A stretch of DNA of 64,000 nucleotides from Polyangia bacterium (lineage in GTDB: Bacteria; Myxococcota_A; Polyangia; Nannocystales; Nannocystaceae): positions 496,001 to 560,000 of the forward strand of contig JAUIKS010000001.1 of assembly GCA_030430565.1 (NCBI GenBank), in the 5' to 3' direction. The notes under the pieces are model-generated. The model did not search any database and had not been told where the DNA came from. It saw only the letters and a program-made list of their open reading frames with translations. Positions within the stretch are counted from its first letter, which is position 1; the number at the start of each line of letters is the position of its first letter. This document shows, piece by piece, positions 17,006 to 24,331 of the stretch. The translations under genes were made by a program, and so were the position numbers.

Positions 17006-17322
17006 CCGGAGCGCGTGATGACCCCGGATCTTCAATCGGCGCTGTGCCCAGGATGCCTGGCCCCCGGGCCACGTGTCCGGGCGCGTGCCTGCGCTGCGGC
17101 GTCGAGCGGCAGCTGAACCGGCGTGACTGGATCGACGTGTCCCCGGGGTCCCGCGTCGAGCACGACGCGGTCAACAGCTTCAGGGTGTTCGCGCCCAAGC
17201 GTTGAGCAGCTGGACTCGGCGGGCGGAATTGGGAGCGGAGCCGTGATCTGGCTCGCGCGGGTGAGCCTGACGTTCAGCCACGCGGAAGCGGCCGCGCGGT
17301 CGTCTCGGGGTATGCTGAGGCG
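17006..17322. other. gap before the phosphodiesterase-like gene
   Basis: About 320 bases of GC-rich sequence with several CCCGGG-type short palindromes and no convincing gene. It presumably carries the promoter of the gene at 17323. Confidence 0.35.
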
Positions 17323-18657
17323 GTGCACGGGACCAGCGCCGCGAATTCGAGCCGAAGCACCTCCCTCTGCCGCGGGCGCGGGATCTGGATCGCGCTCGTC
17401 GGCTCGGTCGCGTGTGGACCGCCCGCGGTCCCCAGCGACCTTGGGACATTGCCCGACGACCAGGTCAAGCTGATCGAGAGCCCCGCGCTCGCGCACCTGG
17501 CCGCGGCGATCGACGGCGGTGACGAGCTCACGGTCGAGGAGCTCATGAGCGGCGCGCTGCCGAGCTTCACGCGCGCGCCGGACCCCAGCGGGCTGCTCGA
17601 GCTCCAGCGACACGAGCATGACGCGCTGCCGACGCCGCAGGACGCCTACGCGCTGCGCGTGCTGACCTATAACGTCGGGCTGCTCTCTCGCTGGTACCCG
17701 CTGACCGAGGTCGAGGTGCCGGAGATCGAGCGTCGCCGCGAGCGCTTCGCCGACCTCCTGCTCGAGGACCGCTGGGACATCCTGTTGCTGCAGGAGGTGT
17801 GGGAGCCGCACGATGTCGCGCGCCTCGAGGAGGGCGCGGAGCGGCTCGGCTACGAGCTGTACGCCGGGACAGACCGACACCACGAGTACCACGGGCTCGT
17901 GACGCTGGTGCGCTCGGCGCTGATCGACCGCGACGCCCCGCAGCAGCGCGAGGAGGTCCTGTACGAGCAGCAGCGCGCGCTCGAGCGCTTCCCCGGCCCG
18001 GGCCTCGAGCGCGGGTTCTTGAGCTGGGAGCTGGGCCTCGCCGGCCTCGGCGGCACGACCGTGCGCCTGTACAACACGCACCTGACCTCGCTGCCGCCCC
18101 AGGGCCCCATCCGCGCGGCCCAGGCCCGCGAGCTCGCGGTGCACTCGCGCGGCGCGTCGCAGGACACCCTGATCCTGGTCGGCGGCGACCTCAACTCAGC
18201 CCCCTACTACCCGCTGGACACCTTCGGCGCGGTCTCCGGCGAGCCGGTCTCGGGCTGGTGGTCCAACACGACCATGTACGCCGTGATGCTCCACTACGGC
18301 GACTTCCGCGACATCCAGCTGCTCGCCGGGGCCGCGGATGACCTCGCGGTGCTCGACGGCCTCCCGGCCTACGACGAAGCCGCCTACACGCGCGAGCCCT
18401 TCGGCGACCCGTCGCGCTGCGACGTGATCGCGCCGGCGGTCACGCTCTCGGACTGCAACAGCTTGCTCTTCACCAGCAGCGGGGGCACCGAGTACCCCGC
18501 GCGCATCGACTACCTGATGTACCGCGACGCCCGCGAGCGCGTCCGGGTCATCAACGCGTCGGTCGAGTACAGCGAGCCGGTCGAGCTGGGCGAGGGCGTG
18601 AGCGCGGAGCTGTCCGATCATTCTGGTGTCGGCGCGCTCCTCGCGATCGCGCGTTGA
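17323..18657 (+). CDS. endonuclease/exonuclease/phosphatase-family lipoprotein, sphingomyelinase-like
   Basis: Exported hydrolase of 444 residues beginning with GTG (GAGG just upstream). The signal ends at GSVAC, a lipobox. The Mg-dependent EEP fold is complete: TYNVG at the first strand, LLLQEVW (metal-binding Glu), YNTHLTS, LILVGGDLNSAP (catalytic Asp/Asn), RIDYLM and ELSDHSG (catalytic Asp-His). The long insert before the GDLN motif and secretion fit bacterial neutral sphingomyelinases and related phosphodiesterases better than DNases, but the substrate is not proven. The gene behind encodes an acid-ceramidase-like amidase, which supports a sphingolipid role (inference). Confidence 0.85.
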   Translation: MHGTSAANSSRSTSLCRGRGIWIALVGSVACGPPAVPSDLGTLPDDQVKLIESPALAHLAAAIDGGDELTVEELMSGALPSFTRAPDPSGLLELQRHEHDALPTPQDAYALRVLTYNVGLLSRWYPLTEVEVPEIERRRERFADLLLEDRWDILLLQEVWEPHDVARLEEGAERLGYELYAGTDRHHEYHGLVTLVRSALIDRDAPQQREEVLYEQQRALERFPGPGLERGFLSWELGLAGLGGTTVRLYNTHLTSLPPQGPIRAAQARELAVHSRGASQDTLILVGGDLNSAPYYPLDTFGAVSGEPVSGWWSNTTMYAVMLHYGDFRDIQLLAGAADDLAVLDGLPAYDEAAYTREPFGDPSRCDVIAPAVTLSDCNSLLFTSSGGTEYPARIDYLMYRDARERVRVINASVEYSEPVELGEGVSAELSDHSGVGALLAIAR

Positions 18658-18707
18658 GCAGCGCCGCGCGCCGTCAGAGCTGCGGGCGCGCGCGATACAA
18701 TCGACCC

Positions 18708-19730
18708 GTGGCAGCCGCGGTGCACTCCTTCGCGGTCGAGCGCCCGACCCTCGACCTCGACCTCGACCTCCCCCCTCGGCGCCGTTGGGCCGCGCTCGAC
18801 GACGAGCTCGCCCAGCAGGGGCGCGCGGTGCTGCAGGCCGTCATGAAGGAGATCCCGCAGCAGCTGCGGCCGCTCGCCGACCTCGTCCGGCTGCGGACGC
18901 GAGGACGCTTTCAGGCGGACTTCCGCGCCGTCGCGGCGCGCCTCGACGCGAGCTGGCGCGACGTGGTCCTCGCCGCGGTCTCCTACGACCTTACGATCGC
19001 GGCGTTCGGCTGCTCGACGCTCGCGCTCGCGACGGCCGACGGCCCGGTGCTCGCGCGCAACCTCGACTGGTGGCCCGAGGCGCTGCTCGCACGCACCAGC
19101 CTGCGCGTCGTCGGGCGCTCGGGCGGTCGCGCCCGGATCATCACCGCGGGCTGGCCCGGCTCGATCGGCGTCGTCACCGGGCTCGCGCCCGGGCGCTTCG
19201 CGGTCGCGATCAACGCCGTGTCGGCGCCGGACGAGCGCGCGCGGGCGACCGGCTACCCCGTGCTGTTGTTCCTCGCCCGCGTCCTCGAGGACGCGCCCGA
19301 CTTCGACGCCGCGCTGCGCCTGATGACCCAGACGCGGCTCGCGGCGTCCTGTCTCTTAACGCTGGTCGGTGTCGAGAACCACCAGCGTGTCGTCGTCGAG
19401 CGCACGTCGACTCGGCACGCGCTGCGGCGCCCGCCGAGCAGAGGCGCGCCGCTGTACACGACGAACGACTACCGGGCGCTCTACGCCGACGCGGGGTCGC
19501 TCGGGCAGGGGCTGCACGAGACCAGCTGCTCGCGCTTTCACGCGCTGACCAAGCTGCTCGCGCCGCTCGACCCGGCGCGCCCGGTCGCGGACGAGTGGCT
19601 GCTTCGAACGCTGGCGCACCGCGACGTCATCCAGGAGATCACGGCCCAGCACGTCATCGCGCGGCCCGCTGCAGGCGACTCCTTCGGCGTCTGGGTCCCG
19701 CGCCGGCTGCTCTCGCTCCGGGCGCTGTAG
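18708..19730 (+). CDS. acid-ceramidase/NAAA-like linear amide hydrolase
   Basis: N-terminal-nucleophile amidase of 340 residues. The putative nucleophile is Cys102 in FGCSTLALATADG, followed by VLARNLDWWP (conserved Arg and Asp) and the central YTTNDYRAL segment (conserved Asn), the arrangement of acid ceramidase, N-acylethanolamine acid amidase and choloylglycine hydrolases. Autocleavage before the Cys would be expected. No signal peptide is seen, so it is probably cytosolic. GTG 18708 is preferred; a TTG at 18654 overlapping the previous stop would add 18 Arg-rich residues. The gene lies about 50 bases behind the sphingomyelinase-like gene, and the two may form an operon. Substrate (ceramide, N-acyl amine or other) is an inference. 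Confidence 0.78.
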   Translation: MAAAVHSFAVERPTLDLDLDLPPRRRWAALDDELAQQGRAVLQAVMKEIPQQLRPLADLVRLRTRGRFQADFRAVAARLDASWRDVVLAAVSYDLTIAAFGCSTLALATADGPVLARNLDWWPEALLARTSLRVVGRSGGRARIITAGWPGSIGVVTGLAPGRFAVAINAVSAPDERARATGYPVLLFLARVLEDAPDFDAALRLMTQTRLAASCLLTLVGVENHQRVVVERTSTRHALRRPPSRGAPLYTTNDYRALYADAGSLGQGLHETSCSRFHALTKLLAPLDPARPVADEWLLRTLAHRDVIQEITAQHVIARPAAGDSFGVWVPRRLLSLRAL

Positions 19731-20108
19731 CTTCGCGGCCGCGCTCCGTCGCGCGTCGTCACCGACGGCAACATCGGCGCCCGCGATCGCCTCGACTTCA
19801 CCGTCAGCGGGCCGGCGGTCCACGAGGTCACGCGCGTCGAGTCGCAGCGCACGTCCACCGGGCACCGGCTGCGGACCTCGGCCTTCGTCGAGGGCGACGG
19901 GCGCGAGCGCGCTCGGCTGCGCGGCGTCGGTCGCTACCGCCTGCGCGGCGCGTCCGCGTCGGTTCAGCTCTACACGCTCGCGGGCGCGGGCGCGTGGCCG
20001 CGGTCGCACGACGTGCTCGCGGCGCGGAATCACGCGCGCGTCAGCGCGCGTCTGTTCAATAAAGTCCAAAGGGACAGGTCGCTCTTGAGCGCGCGCAGAC
20101 GCGGGTGA
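19731..20108 (+). pseudogene. remnant of a class III adenylate/guanylate cyclase C-terminus
   Basis: A 125-codon open stretch in frame with, and directly behind, the stop of the amidase gene; it has no start codon of its own. It reads DGNIGARDRLDFTVSGPAV then HEVTRVE, then LRGVGRYRLRGASASVQLYTL. This matches the end of class III nucleotide cyclase domains (GNIGxxDRLDFTVIGPAVN, the E-x-R-I/V-E segment, and the closing G-x-x-x-L-R-G-V/x-LY strand). The first half of the catalytic domain, including the metal-binding Asp residues, is absent. It must be a truncated relic, or a readthrough extension of the amidase. Inactive as a cyclase. Confidence 0.7.
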
Positions 20109-20236
20109 ACCTCGTTTGCGCGCTCGCGCGGTTGCGCGTTCGAGCGATACGCGCGAATATAGCGAGTACTCTTGATTTGGACTGGAGCTATTGAATGTCA
20201 ACGTGGAAGCCGACACGGCGCTCGGCGGCGCCTTCG

Positions 20237-20266
20237 CGATCACGATCACGATCACGATCACGATCC
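20237..20266 (+). repeat. five CGATCA-type hexamers between two possible starts
   Basis: Four CGATCA units and one CGATCC. They lie after an ATG at 20195 (with GGAG upstream) and before the better GTG start at 20282. Read from the ATG they encode RSRSRSRS; from the GTG they are leader sequence. Confidence 0.85.
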
Positions 20267-20281
20267 GCGGGAGGTGACGGC

Positions 20282-22162
20282 GTGACCGGCTCGAGCCCGC
20301 GGGAGCACGCGCGCGCGCTGCTGGTCGGCGCGCTCGCTCTCACGCTCCCGGCCTGCACCATGCCGAACCCCGCCTTCGGCGAGGTCTCGGCCACGGACGT
20401 CTCCACGAGCGAGGCCAGCGCGAGCGACTCCGCCGCGGGCACGACCGACGGCACCAGCGCGGGCGAGACCGGCGACGTCGGCACGGGCACGCAGGGCGCG
20501 ACCACCGGCGTCGGCTCGACCGAGCCGGTGATGACGACGGACGGCATCTGTGTCGACCTCGACGAGGACAACGTCACCGACTGCGACGGCGACTGCGACG
20601 ACGAAAACCCCGACATCCGCCCGGGGCGCCCCGAGATCTGCGGAGACAACATCGACAACAATTGCGACGGCGAGGTCGACGACGAGGCCCTGTGCATGGG
20701 CTACGGGACCTTCGTCTCGGAGCTCACGGGCGACGACGTCGCCGGCCTCGGCACCCAGGACAACCCCTACAAGACGATCGGCAAGGCGGTCGACGTCGCG
20801 ACCACCATCATCGGGACGCCGATCGAGATCTACGTCGCCGAGGGCTCGTACTCGGAGGCGGTCGGGCTGGTCGAAGGGGTCAGCTTGATCGGCGGCTTCC
20901 AGTGCACGGGCGAGGAGTGCACCTGGGAGCGCGACCCCAGCAAGTACAAGTCGAAGATCATGGCGATCAACAACCACGGCCTGATCGCCGGCGCCGACAT
21001 CACGGCCGCGACGTTGGTCACCGGCTTCGAGATCTACGGCCTCGGCGGGCCGCCCGAGGAGGACGGCGGGCGCGCGGCGGTCACGATCGATCGCGGCACG
21101 CCGACCATTCACACGAACACGATCTTCGGGCCGTCGCTCGACTCGTGCATGGCCTGCTACACCGCGGGGATCCGGATCTCCGGCGCCGCCAACGATCCTG
21201 CGGGCGCGCAGATCATCAACAACTACGTCCAGGCCGGCAGCACCTCGCAGAACGGCTTCTTCGCGGGCTCCCACGCGATCGCGACCTTCGTCGACGGCGG
21301 CGGCGACGCGCCCGTCGCCTACATCAGCCGCAACACGCTCGTGGGCGGCAGCGGCAGCTGGGCGCGGACGCTGCGGATCAACGCCGCGGCGTCGGGCACC
21401 AAGATCAAGTCGAACCACATCTACGCGGGCTCGCTGGCGTCGCAGGGCGCGACCAGCTACGCCGCGTATCTGCACGGCGAGCTGGAGCTCGACGGCAATT
21501 TCTTCAACACCAACCCCGGGATGACCGGCGTGTGCGAGGTCCCCAGCGAGTTCGGCTGCGGCGGCCTCGAGGTCGACGGCGTCAACGGCTCGATCACGAA
21601 CAACGTGATCCACGGGATGCAGTCGCCGGTCAGCGTCGGCGTGCGGATCGGCAACGGGGATCTGCCGGGCTTCGGCGAGGAGCTGCTGGTCGCCAACAAC
21701 ACGATCGACGGTGGCGGGAGCGGCGACGGTCAGTTCAGCGCGGGGATCCTGTGCTCCACGGCGCTGGGCAACGACTCGATGTTCGGCAGGATCCGCAACA
21801 ACATCATCCTCGGGGGGCAGGGCAACAACAGCTACGGCGTCATCGAGCAGAGCCAGCCGAACAAGACCTGCAAGCCGAACGACTTCGACCACAACCTCCT
21901 CTCCGATTACACCACGCTGTATCAAAGCTGGGACGGGAACGCCTCGATCGTCCTCGACGAGCTGAACACCCTCAACGACGAGAGCTTCGCGTCGAACAAC
22001 ATCGTCGGCGACCCTGGGCTCAACGACTCCCACCACCTGACGCAGGGCTCGCAGTGCATCGACGCCGGCACGGAGTTTGACGCGCCCGGGCACGACATGG
22101 ACGGCGAGGGGCGCCCGCAGGGCGACGGCTTCGACATCGGCGCGGACGAGTGGATGCCGTAG
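20282..22162 (+). CDS. MopE-type metal-binding motif and beta-helix lipoprotein
   Basis: Surface lipoprotein of about 626 residues. GTG 20282 follows GGGAGGTGA and gives a canonical lipoprotein signal (ALLVGALALTLPAC); the in-frame ATG at 20195 would add 29 residues including an Arg-Ser run. After an Ala/Thr/Gly linker comes an Asp-rich motif, DCDGDCDDENPDIRPGRPE and ICGDNIDNNCDGEVDD, the putative metal-binding motif of the MopE family. The rest is a right-handed parallel beta-helix: NPYKTIGKAVDVA and IYVAEGSYSEAV open it, followed by Asn-rich coils (NNYV, NNVIHG, NNTIDGGG, NNIILGG). It closes with DIGADEW, typical of choice-of-anchor-Q-like proteins. Likely binds metal ions or polysaccharide outside the cell; no enzyme site is visible. 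Confidence 0.85.
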   Translation: MTGSSPREHARALLVGALALTLPACTMPNPAFGEVSATDVSTSEASASDSAAGTTDGTSAGETGDVGTGTQGATTGVGSTEPVMTTDGICVDLDEDNVTDCDGDCDDENPDIRPGRPEICGDNIDNNCDGEVDDEALCMGYGTFVSELTGDDVAGLGTQDNPYKTIGKAVDVATTIIGTPIEIYVAEGSYSEAVGLVEGVSLIGGFQCTGEECTWERDPSKYKSKIMAINNHGLIAGADITAATLVTGFEIYGLGGPPEEDGGRAAVTIDRGTPTIHTNTIFGPSLDSCMACYTAGIRISGAANDPAGAQIINNYVQAGSTSQNGFFAGSHAIATFVDGGGDAPVAYISRNTLVGGSGSWARTLRINAAASGTKIKSNHIYAGSLASQGATSYAAYLHGELELDGNFFNTNPGMTGVCEVPSEFGCGGLEVDGVNGSITNNVIHGMQSPVSVGVRIGNGDLPGFGEELLVANNTIDGGGSGDGQFSAGILCSTALGNDSMFGRIRNNIILGGQGNNSYGVIEQSQPNKTCKPNDFDHNLLSDYTTLYQSWDGNASIVLDELNTLNDESFASNNIVGDPGLNDSHHLTQGSQCIDAGTEFDAPGHDMDGEGRPQGDGFDIGADEWMP

Positions 22163-22227
22163 TAGGGGTAACCCGACTCTGCGTCTGCGGCTCCTCGACC
22201 GCGACACCCCGGGCGGCACCTGCTCTC

Positions 22228-23058
22228 CTAGCGCGCGCGCGCGCCGAGCTCGTGCAGCGCGCGGCGTAGCCCGTCGCGGAGCGTCGAGTGCGTCGTGACC
22301 GACGAGAGGTCGACATCGAGCTCGACGAGGAGCTGCGCGACCGCGGCGCTCACCCCGACGATCTCGGCGCGCGCGCCCAGCAGCCGCGCCGCCGAGATCG
22401 CGCGCAGGAGCGTGGCCGCGCTCGCCTCGTTGATGCTCGGCACGCCCGAGATGTCGAGGAAGACGATGCGCGCGGACTCGCGGCTGATCGCGGTGAGCAG
22501 GCGGTCGAGCACGAGCGTCGCGCGTCGATCGCTGACCTCGCCGATCAGCGGCACGAGCAGAATCCCATCCCACACCGAGATCACGGGGACCGCGATCGTG
22601 TCGATGAGCGCCTGCTGCTCCTCGAGCCGCGCCTCTTGCTGCTTGGTGGTCCGCTCGAGGCGCTCGAGGGCGCTGAGGCGCTCGCGCAGCGTGGTGATGT
22701 CGGAGATGATGCCGACGAGGCCGATCACCTCGTCGTCCGCGCGCACCGGGTACTTGCGCGTCCAGATCGTGTGCACCACGCCCTGCTCGTCGGTCAGCAG
22801 CTCCTCGTTCTCGTTGGTCTCCCCCGAGCTGAACAGCGCGTCGTCGGCCTCCCAGAACACCTTGACCTGCTCGGGCGGGAACAGGTCCGGGTCGCTCTTC
22901 CCAAGCAGCGCCTCTCGCGGTAGCCCGAGCAGCTTGCAGAACGCGTCGTTGATCACGACCCAGCGATGTTCGCGATCTTTGACGAAGAGCGGATCATCCA
23001 GGCTGTCTAAGACGCTCTGTAGCGCCGCTAGGTCGTCCCAGGATCGTTGCTTCGTCAT
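22228..23058 (-). CDS. PAS-STAS regulatory protein (RsbR/anti-anti-sigma type)
   Basis: Cytosolic regulator of 276 residues. Residues about 8-125 form a PAS sensor domain (DDPLFVKDREHRWVVINDAF, ending in GIISDIT). A coiled coil (about 128-155) leads into a STAS domain (about 160-270). The STAS core reads FLDISGVPSINEASAATLL and closes with VTTHSTLRDGLRRAL, close to RsbR-type stressosome proteins; the Ser after DI sits where these have Ser/Thr, while the usual D-T that follows is N-E. The cofactor of the PAS domain is unknown. No RsbS, RsbT or sigma factor gene is adjacent, so partners lie elsewhere. It is followed by no obvious terminator. Confidence 0.85.
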   Translation of the reverse strand: MTKQRSWDDLAALQSVLDSLDDPLFVKDREHRWVVINDAFCKLLGLPREALLGKSDPDLFPPEQVKVFWEADDALFSSGETNENEELLTDEQGVVHTIWTRKYPVRADDEVIGLVGIISDITTLRERLSALERLERTTKQQEARLEEQQALIDTIAVPVISVWDGILLVPLIGEVSDRRATLVLDRLLTAISRESARIVFLDISGVPSINEASAATLLRAISAARLLGARAEIVGVSAAVAQLLVELDVDLSSVTTHSTLRDGLRRALHELGARAR

Positions 23059-23130
23059 GTCGCGTTACAGCGCGCGCAGCGGCGCTGTCTCTTGGTTGTA
23101 ACACGCGCCGGCGCGAGCTCCCTTAGATCG

Positions 23131-23166
23131 ACAGGAGCAGACAGGAGCAGAGGAGCAGACAAGAGC
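23131..23166. repeat. short tandem repeat of ACAGGAGCAG
   Basis: Two exact ACAGGAGCAG units followed by AGGAGCAG and ACAAGAGC, in the gap behind the membrane-protein gene at 23169. No function apparent. Confidence 0.7.
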
Positions 23167-23168
23167 GC

Positions 23169-24077
23169 TCAGAACGAGCCGGCGACGCCCAGCCCGCGCG
23201 CGCGGCCGAGCATCGGCGTCAGCGTCCAGCGAAAGCGCGCCTGCTCGCGGCCTCGATCGGCGCGCAGGCGGCCGCTGCTGTAGGCGAGCATGCCCGCGCC
23301 GACGTGGACCATGATCGCCGTCGCCCAGTAGGTCGACTCGAGGTAGCCGTAGACGCAGCCGTTGGTGCTGCAGTCGTTGGCGATGCCGAGGAAGATACCG
23401 CGCGTCGAGCCCCAGAGCGCCGCCCCGAGCGTCAAGATGATCACGCCGTCGCGACGCATCTTCTCGAAGCGCGCCTTCGTCGTGGCCTTATCGGCGAGCG
23501 GGCGCGGCCGCTGCATCCCGTCGTGTAGGCCGCGGCGGTAGAGGCCGCCCGCGAGCAGGCCCAGGCCCGAGACCACGAACACGTTGTTGACGTTCGTCAG
23601 CAGGATGATGTTGCGCGTGCTGGTCTTCTGGAACGGGTCGGAGGGCTCGAGCCCGACGACCGCGCCCCAGTAGACCTCGAGCGCGACGCGGCCGGCGACG
23701 CCGAGCCCCGCCAGGACCGCGCCGCTTGTCAGCATCCCGACTCCGCGCGGCGGGATCACGTGTGGCCCATAGGCCATCCGTGACATGGGGGCGTGGGCGC
23801 CCCCGAGGGGCTCGTCGCCGCTCGTCTCGGGTCGCGCGCTCGCCTCGCTCGACGAGATCAAGGTCGCCGGCTCGCTCGCCGCCGGCGGCGCGTCGATGCC
23901 CGGCGCGGCGGGCGTCGCCGGCTCGCTCGCGGGCTCCGCCGCGTTCGCCTCGCTCGACTCGGGCTCGGCGATCGTCGCCGGAGCAGCCGACGCCAGCGAC
24001 GGTGCGCCGAGCAGCGCGAGCGTGAGAGCCGCGCGCGCGCGCCGAGGTCTCCCCGTTCGCAGAGTTGGGTCGAGCAT
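23169..24077 (-). CDS. membrane protein of unknown function
   Basis: A 302-residue protein. ATG 24077 gives a clean signal peptide (LTLALLGAPSLASA); a longer frame upstream is Arg/Pro-rich and unlikely. A Pro/Ala/Ser/Glu-rich stretch to about residue 105 is followed by a domain with four hydrophobic helices (GMLTSGAVLAGLGVAGRVAL, NVFVVSGLGLLAGGLY, GVIILTLGAALWG, AIMVHVGAGMLAY) and a CSTNGCVYG loop. No family is recognised. It is divergent from the two-CxxCH lipoprotein gene and points the same way as the PAS-STAS gene, 110 bases ahead of it. Confidence 0.7.
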   Translation of the reverse strand: MLDPTLRTGRPRRARAALTLALLGAPSLASAAPATIAEPESSEANAAEPASEPATPAAPGIDAPPAASEPATLISSSEASARPETSGDEPLGGAHAPMSRMAYGPHVIPPRGVGMLTSGAVLAGLGVAGRVALEVYWGAVVGLEPSDPFQKTSTRNIILLTNVNNVFVVSGLGLLAGGLYRRGLHDGMQRPRPLADKATTKARFEKMRRDGVIILTLGAALWGSTRGIFLGIANDCSTNGCVYGYLESTYWATAIMVHVGAGMLAYSSGRLRADRGREQARFRWTLTPMLGRARGLGVAGSF

Positions 24078-24331
24078 CGTCGCGCAAGAGCGTGGCACGC
24101 CCGTGCACGGCCCACAAGTCGGCGCGCGCGTTCGCGTTCGCGCGGTCGCCGGGGGTCGCAAATGCGGGCGCCGGGGAGGGGCGCTCGGCCGCGCGAAGCA
24201 TGACGATGTGTCGTCTCGGTCACGTCTCGGACTCGCCGCGCGCGGGGGGTCGTCCGCGTGCGTGAGTCAGGCGACGCACCTCGAGGGAGGCGTAGTGGTC
24301 GCGCGTGAAGCGGGCTTGGTAGGGTCTACCT

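Noticed and set aside
20258..22573. Long minus-strand frame opposite the MopE-type gene
   Set aside because: Arg/Val/Ala noise; the plus frame carries a clear metal-binding motif and beta-helix.
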